Source: Rhodospirillales bacterium
GTDB lineage: Bacteria; Pseudomonadota; Alphaproteobacteria; Dongiales; Dongiaceae
Direction of reading: 5' to 3'
Length of the DNA stretch: 64,000 bases
NCBI GenBank assembly: GCA_009885795.1
Contig: VFKA01000072.1
Location: 1-64,000 of the forward strand
Positions 50,935-60,088 of the stretch are shown one piece after another. Within the stretch, counting starts at the first letter, position 1. Every line of letters starts with the position of its first letter. The translations under genes and the position numbers were made by a program. A model generated the notes under the pieces. It was not told the origin of the DNA and made no database searches. It saw only the letters and a program-made list of their open reading frames with translations.

Positions 50935-52640
50935 CCTTGGCGGCGCTGCCCGTGCCCGCGGCAAGCCGGCCGGTTCGGGCGCGGCTCGGGCGCGACGGTA
51001 TGATCTCGCTTTCGATGCTGGCGCTGGTCGCGGCCTATCTCGCCCTCACCGTGGTCATCCCGCTCTACGCCTTGCTGCGCAAGAGCGTGCAAGACAAGGA
51101 CGGCGCCTTCATCGGCATCGCCAATTTCGAGCGCTACTTCGCCGATCCGGCGTTGGCGGAATCGATCGGCAACACCTTCACCGTGTCGATCATCGGCACG
51201 GTCATCACGATCGCGCTGGCCTTCATCTACGCCTACGCGCTCCAGCGCAGTTGCATGCCGGGACGGGGCCTGTTCAAGGCCATCGCGCTGGTGCCGCTGC
51301 TGGCGCCCTCTCTGCTGCCGGCGCTCTCGCTCATCTATCTCTTCGGCAATCAGGGCATGCTCAAATCCTGGCTGTTCGGCTACAGCATCTACGGCCCCAT
51401 CGGCATCATCATGGGGGAAGTGTTCTACGCTTTTCCGCATGCGGTGCTGATAATCTTCACGTCGCTCGCCATGGCCGATCAGCGTCTCTACGAGGCGGCG
51501 ACGGCGTTACGCGCCGGCCCGGCGCGGATGTTTTTCACAGTCACGCTGCCGGGCTGCCGCTATGGCGTGGTCAGCGCCTGCTTCGTCGTCTTCACGCTGA
51601 TCTTTACCGATTTCGGCGTGCCGAAGGTGGTCGGCGGCCAATACGACGTGCTCGCGACCGACGTCTACAAGCAGGTCATCGGCCAGTTCAATTTCCAGAT
51701 GGGCGCCGTCGTCGGGATGTTGCTGCTGATTCCGGCCGTGCTGTCGTTCGCGGTGGATCGCCTGGTGCAGCGCCGCCAGGTCGCCTTGCTATCGGCTCGC
51801 GCCGTGCCCTTCGAGGCCAAGCCCCATGCGCTCCGCGATGCGGTGTGCCTAGCCTTCTGCGTGGCCGTGAGCGCGATCCTGCTCGGCATGTTGGCGGTCG
51901 CCGGCATGGGATCGGTCATCCGCTACTGGCCTTACGACATGGGCCTGACGCTCGCCAACTACGACTTCAACAACATCGACACCAATGGCTGGGGCGCCTA
52001 TTGGAACAGCATCGTCATGGCGTGCGCCACCGCGGTGATTGGAACGGCAATCGTCTTCGCCGGGGCCTACCTGGTGGAGAAAACCCGCGGCCTCGGGCGG
52101 ATGCGGGCGGCGATCCACTTCGCGGCCATGGTGCCGCTGGCGGTGCCGGGGCTGGTACTCGGGCTCTCCTACATCTTCTTCTTCAACGCCAGGGCGAACC
52201 CGTTGAATTTTCTCTATCTGACGATGGCGATCCTGGTGATCAACACCATCGCGCATTTCTACACCGTGTGCCATTTGACGGCGCTGACGGCCTTGAAACA
52301 GCTCGACGCCGAATTCGAGGCGGTGTCGGCGTCGCTGAAGGTGCCGTTCTACAAGACGTTCTGGCGGGTGAGCGTGCCGGTGTGCCTGCCCGCGATCATC
52401 GACATCGCGATCTATTACTTCGTCAACGCGATGACGACGGTCTCGGCGGTGGTGTTTCTCTACTCGTCGGACACCAAGCTCGCGTCGATCTCGGTGCTCA
52501 ACATGGACGATTCCGGCAACACCGCCAATGCCGCCGCCATGGGGATGACCATCGTGGCGACCTCGGCCGCGGTGCGGCTGTTGCAGGCGCTGCTGCTGCG
52601 CGGGCTCAACGCGCGTACACAGGCGTGGCGGCGGCGGTGA
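50931..52640 (+). CDS. 2-Aminoethylphosphonate-type ABC transporter permease (fused two-unit)
   Basis: The 569-residue membrane protein consists of two permease units fused: the first coupling motif is YEAATALRAGPARMFFTVTLP, the second EAVSASLKVPFYKTFWRVSVP. About twelve hydrophobic helices are visible. Fused permeases are typical of the AEP/iron(III) group next to a PhnT-type ATPase. ATG at the ATGA overlap with the ATPase stop. Confidence 0.92.
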   Translation: MTLAALPVPAASRPVRARLGRDGMISLSMLALVAAYLALTVVIPLYALLRKSVQDKDGAFIGIANFERYFADPALAESIGNTFTVSIIGTVITIALAFIYAYALQRSCMPGRGLFKAIALVPLLAPSLLPALSLIYLFGNQGMLKSWLFGYSIYGPIGIIMGEVFYAFPHAVLIIFTSLAMADQRLYEAATALRAGPARMFFTVTLPGCRYGVVSACFVVFTLIFTDFGVPKVVGGQYDVLATDVYKQVIGQFNFQMGAVVGMLLLIPAVLSFAVDRLVQRRQVALLSARAVPFEAKPHALRDAVCLAFCVAVSAILLGMLAVAGMGSVIRYWPYDMGLTLANYDFNNIDTNGWGAYWNSIVMACATAVIGTAIVFAGAYLVEKTRGLGRMRAAIHFAAMVPLAVPGLVLGLSYIFFFNARANPLNFLYLTMAILVINTIAHFYTVCHLTALTALKQLDAEFEAVSASLKVPFYKTFWRVSVPVCLPAIIDIAIYYFVNAMTTVSAVVFLYSSDTKLASISVLNMDDSGNTANAAAMGMTIVATSAAVRLLQALLLRGLNARTQAWRRR

Positions 52641-53293
52641 CGCCAAGCGGGGAGGGTGGGGAATAGTGTTTTTTCGACGATCGACCCCATGCAAAGCGGG
52701 AATCGTCGCTGGGCGGGGGTCGGAGGACAGGAGACAGAAGTTAGATGACAGATATCGGTCGTCAGCCGCCGGTTTCGGCCGGGCAGGGAATACCCTCAGG
52801 TAAAAATCGGAGGTTTAATTCGGTGGGGTAGGGGATATCCCGGGGTAAAAATCGGAGGTTCAATTATGGTGCGCGCCCAGTGGTAAGCCTGTCCGAAATC
52901 GGCACAAATCGTCCCTCTGCTCTTTCTCGCGAGGCGCGAAAGAGTCTTCTGGCAGTCCTATTCACGATGTCAAAGAACTACGCCGGTCCCGCCGAAACGA
53001 GACTGGCGAACATTATAGGAACATGACCGAGAAAGTCAACGTTTATTGGTGGTTTCGTGGCCCTTCATGCCATTGGCGCGAACCGGCCGAACCTGATTGC
53101 CGAAGACGATTCCTGGGATTAGCGTTCGGATCGGACAATCCGTGGAGTACCGATAACCAGGCGGGCTGGCATGGGCGGCGGGAACAACGTTGCCCACTGC
53201 TCAACGGCCCTGAAAACATCCATGGACCAAACTTAGAATACTATACCCATCGGTCGGAGCGTTAGGAGGCACCTTCGGTCATCTTCAATGAAG
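52641..53293. other. 650-base junction region at the edge of the lower-GC block
   Basis: No recognisable gene. It holds the near-tandem repeat at 52791-52865 and then sequence with fewer G and C than the flanks. One short open frame (53023-53265, 80 residues, ATG with AGGAAC) resembles no family I know. This is where the phosphonate transport operon ends and the accessory block begins. Confidence 0.6.
52791..52865. repeat. Near-tandem 30-base direct repeat
   Basis: GGTAAAAATCGGAGGTT followed by T/C and AATT occurs at 52799-52820 and again 45 bases on at 52844-52865, each preceded by a TACCC- or TATCCC-like stretch. Such spaced repeats occur near the ends of some insertion sequences, but no transposase is present. 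Confidence 0.7.
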
Positions 53294-54065
53294 TCATGAA
53301 TTATTTCCTGTGATGAATTTTGTTGGGTCGATTCTTAGACCGAACCGCTCGTTTATCATTGCCATCACGTAGTTGGCCGTTGACATAAGAAACCAAATAT
53401 CGTCGTCACCGCGAGGTAGTGGATTCGCTAGCGTCAGCTTGTGGACTACGGCATGACGGTTTGTGTCCAGCGCAGCAAGGCGATCTCGGTTAAACTCATA
53501 GTCACGGAGCGGAGAAAATTTGTCAGGTGGTTTGCAGACTTCAAACAACCGATCTACCTTCGTCAACAGCGGGCTCCTGTCTAACACCTGAAAATACTCG
53601 TCGATCTTAGCCTTCAATAGTGCTTCGTATGCCTGATTGCGGAACTCCTGAAGCTTAATCGGCTTCTGGTCGACAAATCGCTCCCACGATAGAGGGGATA
53701 CCAGCGCAGTAACCCTGCAATAGTCGAAAGCTACGGCATCAAGCACAGAGTGAGCAAATATGAGTGATCCAGCATCCACGGATTTCTGGAATTTGCTCAT
53801 CTGCGTTTCGGCCATCATTCTCGCCAATCCATCTAGTCCACCGATAGGGTCCAATGCCCATACTGCACTTTACCTTATCCCGAAAAAGCTTGCCATGCTT
53901 CGGGTCATAGTACAGGTCATACGCAAACCGCGCTGATTCAAGATAGACTTCTTGGGCTGCGGTCGATGCTCCGAGGACACATACTCGTCTGAAGGCAAGT
54001 ATGTCAGAAAACCTGCCCCAGCTCGTCCGCACGGTGCGTGTGAACAGGTCTTCTGCCTCGCTCAT
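53294..54065 (-). pseudogene. HEPN-like hypothetical gene with apparent frameshift
   Basis: An N-terminal frame from ATG 54065 (MSEAEDLFTRTVRTSWGRF) runs through KHGKLFRDKVKCSMG and then turns to nonsense, while a second frame picks up LDPIGGLDGLARMMAETQ and continues to 53294. Joining them by a one-base shift near 53857 gives about 256 residues. The C-terminal part has helices and NRHAVVHKLT, an R-x4-H motif like those of HEPN RNase domains in defence genes. No homologue is recognised by name. Alternatively they are two overlapping genes, the second starting at TTG. Confidence 0.5.
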
Positions 54066-54158
54066 ACCAAGTGACCCTCTCAGAAATCGAAGACAGACCT
54101 CTATCAGCGCCGTTTGTGGCTACTGAGCGGTCGCCGAATCGAGCCGATCGGGCGCGCG

Positions 54159-54467
54159 TCAGGCGTCCACCATGTCGATCCGCAGCCGTTTGCCCACCGC
54201 GCGTGCCGCGCGGGCGACGGTGTCGAGCTGTACCGTCGCATTCTCCGGATCGAGCAACCGGTCGAGCTGCGCGCGGCTGGTGCCCAGGCGCGCTGCCATC
54301 GCCGTCTTGGTGATTCCGCCGGCCTTCATGATCCCTTTCAACTGCCAAGCGATCACGCGCTTTACCGCAACGGCCTCGACCTCGGCGAGGATGCCGTCCT
54401 CCTCCAGCAGGCTGTCCAACGTCGATCCGCTAAGATCGGCGCGTTTCTTTCCAGCCTTCGACATCAC
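54159..54467 (-). CDS. HigA-like helix-turn-helix antitoxin
   Basis: The 102-residue protein has a helix-turn-helix in ITKTAMAARLGTSRAQLDRLL (about residues 52-72), of the XRE type, after an acidic N-terminal helix. It follows the toxin with an ATGA-type four-base overlap and is its likely antitoxin and autorepressor. Toxin-first order is typical of higBA. Confidence 0.85.
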   Translation of the reverse strand: MMSKAGKKRADLSGSTLDSLLEEDGILAEVEAVAVKRVIAWQLKGIMKAGGITKTAMAARLGTSRAQLDRLLDPENATVQLDTVARAARAVGKRLRIDMVDA

Positions 54468-54814
54468 TCCATGCTCCTCTCATGCTTGCGCCTGTTGGCG
54501 CGGGCCAATGCCAAGTCGTCCGGCGGCGTCTTCCGCGTCTTCTTGACGATGCCGTGCAACACCACGAGCCGATGGCGCACGTCGATGTAGAAAAAGATAC
54601 GTGCCGTCCGGCCTCCAACAAGATTGGTACGCACCTCATAAAGTCCCGCGCTCATCGACCTGCATGTCGGCATTCCTACCGGCCAACCGAACTCAACGGT
54701 CTTGAGGTCCTCACCGATGCGCCGCCGATCCTCGGCAGTCATCGCCCTCAGCCATTCGCGGACTGGTTCGTTGCCCGCTTCGGTTCGAAAGAAAATCGCT
54801 GGTACGCGTTTCAC
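54464..54814 (-). CDS. HigB/Gp49-like RelE-superfamily toxin
   Basis: The 116-residue protein fits the Gp49/HigB group: FFRTEAGNEPVREWLRAM, RRIGEDLKTVEFGWPVG, LYEVRTNLVGGRTARIFF and LHGIVKKTRKTPPDDL. Such toxins cleave mRNA on the ribosome. A long N-terminal form with the GxxxW/R pattern separates it from classical RelE. Confidence 0.87.
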   Translation of the reverse strand: MKRVPAIFFRTEAGNEPVREWLRAMTAEDRRRIGEDLKTVEFGWPVGMPTCRSMSAGLYEVRTNLVGGRTARIFFYIDVRHRLVVLHGIVKKTRKTPPDDLALARANRRKHERSME

Positions 54815-54845
54815 CGGCGCTTCCTACGGTTCGATGAAATGTACC

Positions 54846-55313
54846 TCATAAGGTACGCGTTGGCAAGTGGTTCGCGATACCGCCGTCCGCGCGAACGCCC
54901 CGCGTCGCAAGATCGCCTTGAAGCTCATCCGCGCGACGTTACGCCTCCGAGATTGTCGTAGCCCGTTCGACGGGCTCCAATTGGCCGGACTCATCGACCG
55001 CCAGACCGGCGAAGGCCAGCGCAGCATTTAGATTAGCACGCATCGGTTCGAATCGACCCGGCGTGCGTATGAATCGCTCCGGCTTCATCGCTTTTCGCAC
55101 GAAAGCGAGTACGCGCGTCCGATCACCGTGCTTGTCTTGGCAGGCTGCGAACGCATTGCAGAGACGATGCCTCTTGGTCAACGCCGGAGACACGTCTTGC
55201 AATCGGCATGTTGTGAGAAGATGTGCCATTTCCGATCCCGTCAGGCCGCCCTCTGTATCTCCGAGAGCCCCTGCAATCGCCTCCAACTGGCTTTGCGTAA
55301 AAGACGCGCCCAT
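54846..55313 (-). pseudogene. TIGR02391-type protein, truncated
   Basis: ATG 55313 lies two bases after the endonuclease stop. It encodes FTQSQLEAIAGALGDTEGG, then LTGSEMAHLLTTC and AFVRKAMKPERF, the conserved N-terminal half of TIGR02391 proteins, to TAA 54941-54939 after ATTISEA. In the same frame it continues RRADELQGDLATRGVRADG, close to the family's next segment, then ends at TGA 54848 in unrelated sequence. So it carries a nonsense change and has lost its C-terminal domain. TIGR02391 genes recur in restriction and defence loci; function unknown. Confidence 0.72.
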
Positions 55314-55315
55314 CG

Positions 55316-56119
55316 CTACCTCGCGCGATAGGCGCGGATGGTGTCCTTGTCGAGGTCGTCCGCCGGCACGAGCTTGTAGTGCCGCTCTTCCACAACCTTC
55401 ACTTCGTCGCTTTCGATGGTCAATTCGAACAAGGCGATAATGCCGCCAGCCATAAACTGCACGGAGATCGCCCGGCACTTCACGCCGGGAAACTTCTCTT
55501 CGCACGTCATGATGTCTTGTTCGGTCTGAACGATGGATATTTGGTCGTTTCCGCCCTTCGCCTGAACGGGGATCACATAGTGGCAACCGTGCGTGTCGAT
55601 GCCGACATAGAGCTCGTCGATTTCGATCTGGCCGAAACCTTTTACGGTCGTCCGCAGGTGATTTTGCAGGGAGTAGGTCGTCAGCCCGAGAAAAATGTCG
55701 ATCAATCTGTTGTACCGGACGATGGCGAGCAACGCTTGCTCGTCGTCGAGCGCGTAGGAGCCGATGAGTTCCGGCGTCGCATCGGGAACCTTGATCGTGA
55801 CCAACTCGGGACGCGGCACAATCCGATTTTCCTTGGCAAGCTTAAAGCGATAGCGGCTTCTGCCGGCGAGGCGGATATGCCATTGCATCCCCTTCGCCTC
55901 GGTGGCGCGGATCGAATTCGGCAATGGCCTGCGCATACGGAAGCTGTAAATCACGTCCCCTACATTGTCCGGCACGTCGATCTTCAACTTATCGGCCCAC
56001 TCCTCGATCTCCGAGCGGCCGAACTCGAATTCGCCCATACCCTTTTTCCAGTGGGCGAAGAAAATTTTTTCGATGATCGCAACGTAACGATTTTCCGCTC
56101 TAGGCCGCGCGGCGTTCAT
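55316..56119 (-). CDS. Putative type II restriction endonuclease
   Basis: The 268-residue protein overlaps the methyltransferase end by 20 bases. Its central part has QIEIDELYVGIDTHGCHYVI followed by PVQAKGGNDQISIVQTEQD; D/E...QAK fits a PD-(D/E)xK catalytic core with Gln in place of the usual Glu. ATG 56119 starts MNAARPRAENRYVAII. It lies directly after a 5-methylcytosine methyltransferase and near vsr, which makes a restriction role likely. Specificity is not readable. Confidence 0.75.
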   Translation of the reverse strand: MNAARPRAENRYVAIIEKIFFAHWKKGMGEFEFGRSEIEEWADKLKIDVPDNVGDVIYSFRMRRPLPNSIRATEAKGMQWHIRLAGRSRYRFKLAKENRIVPRPELVTIKVPDATPELIGSYALDDEQALLAIVRYNRLIDIFLGLTTYSLQNHLRTTVKGFGQIEIDELYVGIDTHGCHYVIPVQAKGGNDQISIVQTEQDIMTCEEKFPGVKCRAISVQFMAGGIIALFELTIESDEVKVVEERHYKLVPADDLDKDTIRAYRAR

Positions 56120-57353
56120 CCGCTCTCTCTTTCGCGTAGTTGCGGTTGCGCTTGCCGATGACGGTAGTAGGCACGCCGTAGTATTCGGCCGCTTGGGCAA
56201 GCGTCATTTGCAAGAGTTTCGTATCGCCCAATTCGACGATCTCCGTGGGCGCACTCGGCCGTAGCCGCATCGCCTCGACAATGACCCCCGCCACGGCGCG
56301 CGCCAGTGCCGGAGGAACGGAATTGCCGATCTGGCGGCAGCCGTGCCACTTGGTAACATGGAAGCGGAACCAATCGGGATAAGAGTGCAAGCGCGCGGCT
56401 TCGCGGACGGTAATGCAACGGTCGTAGAGATAGTGGATCGGGCGCGGCGAGGTAAAAGCGCCTCTGTCGGTATTCGTGCCGGCCCGAAGCGTATTGCATA
56501 CGCCATCCGGATCGAGCTTGTGGAACCGGCTGATCGGTTCGGTTTGCCCGTGTTCGGTAGCTGCAAAACGTCGTCTCGATTCTTTCGTATGATCCGAGCG
56601 CATACTCGACGTGAGAATATCGGGGTCGTAATTTCGCCGATATCCGAAGTGAACCGGAGCGTTGGCGATTTCGCGAAGCCCGCGTGCGTAGGCGGACGCC
56701 TTCCCGAATTCGGCGGGCACGCTATCGCCTTCCACCAGCGCAGGGAACCGCTCCGCATCGGGTATATCGGCGAGGGCGTCGGCCACCGTCACCCGTCCGA
56801 TGGTGCCGGGATAGGCGGGTAGTTCGAGACCCTTTCGCGCGCCCATGAGGAACAGACGCTTGCGATCCTGCGGAACGCCGTAGTCCGCTGCGTTTAGCAC
56901 GCGGTACGGCAGCAGTACGTCGTAATCCTGCGACAACGTTGTCACGATCTCGTCGAGGAACTGCCGATGACGGCCGAGCGTCAGCCCTTTGACGTTTTCA
57001 AAGACAAAGTATTTGGGAGCGATGTCGCGGATAATCCGGACGTAATGCTGCACAAGGCTATTGCGGGGGTCGTCGAGTGCCCGCTTACCGATCATGGAAA
57101 ATCCCTGGCACGGCGCGCCGCCAAATACGACATCGATGTCCCGCTTGCCGACGCCGGCGGCTGCACGGATTTCTTCCGCCGAAAGCCCCGTCGCATCGCG
57201 ACACAGGGTCATGCAATTCGGGAAGTTGTACTCGTGCGTCGCACAATGGATCGGATCGATTTCCGCCGCCGCGACGATCTCGAAACCGGCTTGCTCGAAG
57301 CCCAGCGTCAGACCCCCAGCTCCCGCAAAAAGATCGATACCAATCGGTCGCAT
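56100..57353 (-). CDS. DNA (cytosine-5) methyltransferase
   Basis: The 417-residue enzyme has the ordered C5 motifs: I DLFAGAGGLTLGFEQAG, IV GGAPCQGFSM with catalytic Cys, VI FVFENVKGL, VIII QDRKRLFLMG, the target-recognition stretch in between, IX REAARLHSYPDWF and X GNSVPPALA. The extra C-terminal tail LAQAAEYYGVPTTVIG looks like a small helix-turn-helix. It protects host DNA from the adjacent endonuclease. A run of ten G precedes the ATG by six bases, an unusual leader. Confidence 0.95.
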   Translation of the reverse strand: MRPIGIDLFAGAGGLTLGFEQAGFEIVAAAEIDPIHCATHEYNFPNCMTLCRDATGLSAEEIRAAAGVGKRDIDVVFGGAPCQGFSMIGKRALDDPRNSLVQHYVRIIRDIAPKYFVFENVKGLTLGRHRQFLDEIVTTLSQDYDVLLPYRVLNAADYGVPQDRKRLFLMGARKGLELPAYPGTIGRVTVADALADIPDAERFPALVEGDSVPAEFGKASAYARGLREIANAPVHFGYRRNYDPDILTSSMRSDHTKESRRRFAATEHGQTEPISRFHKLDPDGVCNTLRAGTNTDRGAFTSPRPIHYLYDRCITVREAARLHSYPDWFRFHVTKWHGCRQIGNSVPPALARAVAGVIVEAMRLRPSAPTEIVELGDTKLLQMTLAQAAEYYGVPTTVIGKRNRNYAKERADERRAA

Positions 57354-57359
57354 CGGTCA

Positions 57360-57369
57360 CCCCCCCCCC
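57360..57369 (-). repeat. Homopolymer of ten G before the methyltransferase start
   Basis: On the minus strand ten consecutive G stand six bases before ATG 57353, the place of a Shine-Dalgarno site. Tracts of this length change size by slipped-strand mispairing, so expression of the methyltransferase could vary between cells. Confidence 0.8.
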
Positions 57370-57411
57370 GTCACTAGAACAAAAGAAGAACTTTCCGGGA
57401 TAATCGATCGG

Positions 57412-57813
57412 CTACCCTAAAAAGTCAATGCCTCGATTGCGGACCGCCTCAAGATTTTTCAGGTCACATTGCCATATGGTCAATACGCTCCACCCAAGCC
57501 GTTCGAGCGCTGCCACATGACGCGCATCCCGCGTCCGATTCGCCTTGATCTTCGAACGCCAGAACGCTTCATTGGATTTCGGGAGTCGGCCTTTGCGGCA
57601 CCTGTGCCCGTGCCAAAAGCATCCGTGAACGAAAATGATTTTCTTGCGCCGCACAAACACAAGATCGGGTTTGCCGGGTAGATTCTTTCGATGAAGGCGG
57701 TAGCGGTAGCCCGCAGCATGAATCATACTTCGAACTACACGCTCCGGCATTGTGTCGCGGGCCTTAACGCGCGACATAAGCCAAGAACGGCGACTCGATG
57801 ACAGTCGATCCAT
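57412..57813 (-). CDS. vsr: Very-short-patch mismatch endonuclease
   Basis: The 133-residue protein has the Vsr core YRLHRKNLPGKPDLVFV with the catalytic Asp and VHGCFWHGHRC with the zinc and active-site residues. Vsr nicks T:G mismatches left by deamination of 5-methylcytosine. It partners the methyltransferase downstream, starting the restriction-modification operon. Confidence 0.95.
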   Translation of the reverse strand: MDRLSSSRRSWLMSRVKARDTMPERVVRSMIHAAGYRYRLHRKNLPGKPDLVFVRRKKIIFVHGCFWHGHRCRKGRLPKSNEAFWRSKIKANRTRDARHVAALERLGWSVLTIWQCDLKNLEAVRNRGIDFLG

Positions 57814-57930
57814 AGTCTGCCACTACCATACGTCTACCGGAAACTAAATCGCACAATCTCCAGTCCTCGCCAACCGCACGCCTAGAACAGCTCAAAGTCC
57901 TTCCGTAGCTTTCGCCGTAGCCGCCCCCGT

Positions 57931-58803
57931 TCAGGCCCCGGCGGTCTTGATAATATCGAGAAACGCCCGCACCAGCCTCAGATCCTGCCGCTCGGCGAGG
58001 CAGACGACGTACTCGTTGGAACCGAGGTCCTTGGCGTCGATGGGGATGGAGACGAGCCGCGGATCGGCGCCCACCTCCATCTCGGAGACGACGCCGACGC
58101 CCAGCCCCGCCGCCACCGCTTCGGCCACCGCTTCGCGGCTGGCGATCTCCAGCGTGTCGCCGAGCGCGACGCCGGCATGGCCGAGCGCGGCCTCGAACAC
58201 GCGCCGCGTGGTCGAACCCTCTTCGCGCAGGATCACGCGCTCACGCGCGAAGTCCTGGAGGCGCACGCTCTTCCGCCTTGCCCAGGGATGGTTGCGCCGG
58301 GCGAACGCCACCAGCCGGTCCTTGCGGAAGCGCCGCGCCAGGAAGCGCGGATCGGTTTCCGCGTTGGCGACGACGGCGATATCGACCTGGTGCTCCACCA
58401 GCCGATGCAGCAGCGTCTCGCTATTGCCGGCGGCGATCGAGAGGCGGATGCCCGGATAGCGCCGCCCGAACTCGGCGATCAACGGCATGACCGAATAGGG
58501 CGCGTCGGCGCCGATGCGCAAGTGACCGCGGCGTAAGGCCCGCGCCGCCGCCAGTATCTCATCGGCCTCGGCTTCGAGGCCGAACAGCCGGCGGGTGATC
58601 GCGAGCAAGGCGCGGCCGAGCTCGGTCGGCTCGACCCGGCGCCCGCGCCGGTCGAAGAGATGCACGCCATAGGATTCTTCGAGCGCCTTCACCTGGCCCG
58701 ACAGGGTCGGCTGGCTGACATGGAGCGCCGCCGCGCCCTTGGTGAACCCGCCTTCGCTGGCGACCGCGTGGAAGGCGCGAAGCTGGGCGTGATTGATAGG
58801 CAT
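57931..58803 (-). CDS. LysR-family regulator of the phnWX genes
   Basis: The 290-residue protein starts MPINHAQLRAFHAVASEGGF with the helix-turn-helix up to HVSQPTLSGQVKALEESYG, and a substrate-type effector domain. It is divergent from phnW with 88 bases between starts, the usual layout of LysR activators and their target. An AEP or phosphonoacetaldehyde effector is inferred from position. Confidence 0.9.
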   Translation of the reverse strand: MPINHAQLRAFHAVASEGGFTKGAAALHVSQPTLSGQVKALEESYGVHLFDRRGRRVEPTELGRALLAITRRLFGLEAEADEILAAARALRRGHLRIGADAPYSVMPLIAEFGRRYPGIRLSIAAGNSETLLHRLVEHQVDIAVVANAETDPRFLARRFRKDRLVAFARRNHPWARRKSVRLQDFARERVILREEGSTTRRVFEAALGHAGVALGDTLEIASREAVAEAVAAGLGVGVVSEMEVGADPRLVSIPIDAKDLGSNEYVVCLAERQDLRLVRAFLDIIKTAGA

Positions 58804-58805
58804 TA

Positions 58806-58822
58806 TCTATGCCATATATAGA
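58806..58822. promoter_or_regulatory. LysR-type operator between the regulator and phnW
   Basis: TCTATGCCATATATAGA is a perfect 5-base inverted repeat around seven bases, containing T-N11-A as LysR sites do. The region is AT-rich compared with the flanks and carries the promoters of both divergent genes. Confidence 0.5.
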
Positions 58823-58891
58823 AACTATCGATTTGATTTATGGTAGGGAGTGGCGCTTCATCCGGCAAGCGGAATCACCCGAGAAGCCCCC

Positions 58892-60052
58892 ATGGACACC
58901 CTATCGACGAACAAGACCGCCGGCGACCCCTGGCTGCTGACTCCCGGCCCCTTGACCACCTCGGCCACGGTGAAAGCGGCGATGCTGCACGATTGGGGCT
59001 CGCGCGACTGCGCCTTCATCGAGGCCACGGCGCGGGTGCGGGCGCGTCTCGTCGAAATGGCCGGCGGCGGCGACGCCTATACGTGCGTGCCCATGCAGGG
59101 CAGCGGCACGTTCGCGGTCGAAGCCATGATCGGCACGCTGGTGCCGCCCGCGGGCAAGCTGCTCATTCTCGTGAACGGCGCCTATGGCGAGCGGATCGCC
59201 CGCATCAGCCGTTACTATAGCCGCGCCCACGCGACGCTGACCGCGCCGGAGGACCGCGCCATCGATCCGGCGGAGGTGGCGGCGGCGCTGGCGAAGGACC
59301 CCGCGATCACCCACGTCGCCGTCGTGCATTGCGAGACGACATCGGGCGTGCTGAACCCAATCGCCGAGATCGCCGCGATCGTGGCGCGCGCGGGCCGGCT
59401 TCTGCTCATCGACGCCATGAGTGCCTTCGGCGCCATCGAGCTCGATGCCGCGGCCGTGCCGTTCGCGGCCGTCGCCGCCTCGGCCAACAAATGCCTCGAA
59501 GGCGTGCCCGGTCTCGGCTTCGTCATCGTGCGCAAGGACGCGATCGCGGCGTCGGCGGGGAATGCGCCCTCGCTCAGCCTCGACCTCCACGACCAATGGC
59601 AGGCGATGGAGAAGAACGGCCAATGGCGCTTCACGCCGCCCACCCATGTGCTTTTCGCCTTCGATCGCGCGCTCGATGAACATGCGGCCGAGGGCGGCGT
59701 CGCGGGAAGGGGCGCCCGCTATCGCGCGAACTGCCGGCTCCTCATCGATGGCATGACGGCGCTGGGCTTCGTGCCGCTGCTGCCGGCCGGTCTCCAGGCG
59801 CCGATCATCGTCACGTTCCGGATGCCGGCCGACCCGCGTTTCGATTTCCAGCTTTTCTATGACGGTCTCGTGGCGCGGGGCTACGTCATCTATCCGGGCA
59901 AGCTCACCGTCGCCGACAGCTTCCGCATCGGCTGCATCGGCAGGCTGGGCGAGCCCGAGATGAAGGGCGCGCTCGGCGCCATTCGCGCCACGCTCGCCGA
60001 CATGGGTGTCCGCGATGGAAGCCCGGAACCGGCGCGCCGCGCCGCCGGCTAA
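58892..60052 (+). CDS. phnW: 2-Aminoethylphosphonate:pyruvate aminotransferase
   Basis: The 386-residue class V aminotransferase turns 2-aminoethylphosphonate and pyruvate into phosphonoacetaldehyde and alanine. Landmarks are LLTPGPLTTS, MHDWGSRD (here LHDWGSRDCAF), MQGSGTFAVEA, VHCETTSGVLNP, DAMSAFGAIELD and the Schiff-base Lys in ASANKCLEGVPGLGF. ATG 58892 is family-typical. It starts the phnWX pair behind the LysR promoter. Confidence 0.95.
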   Translation: MDTLSTNKTAGDPWLLTPGPLTTSATVKAAMLHDWGSRDCAFIEATARVRARLVEMAGGGDAYTCVPMQGSGTFAVEAMIGTLVPPAGKLLILVNGAYGERIARISRYYSRAHATLTAPEDRAIDPAEVAAALAKDPAITHVAVVHCETTSGVLNPIAEIAAIVARAGRLLLIDAMSAFGAIELDAAAVPFAAVAASANKCLEGVPGLGFVIVRKDAIAASAGNAPSLSLDLHDQWQAMEKNGQWRFTPPTHVLFAFDRALDEHAAEGGVAGRGARYRANCRLLIDGMTALGFVPLLPAGLQAPIIVTFRMPADPRFDFQLFYDGLVARGYVIYPGKLTVADSFRIGCIGRLGEPEMKGALGAIRATLADMGVRDGSPEPARRAAG

Positions 60053-60088
60053 TACAACCCTTCGACACCAAACCAAGGAAACATCATC

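Noticed and set aside
53023-53265. An 80-residue open frame at the island edge
   Set aside because: Unrecognisable composition (many W, R, P); possible but unsupported, so mentioned only within the junction region.
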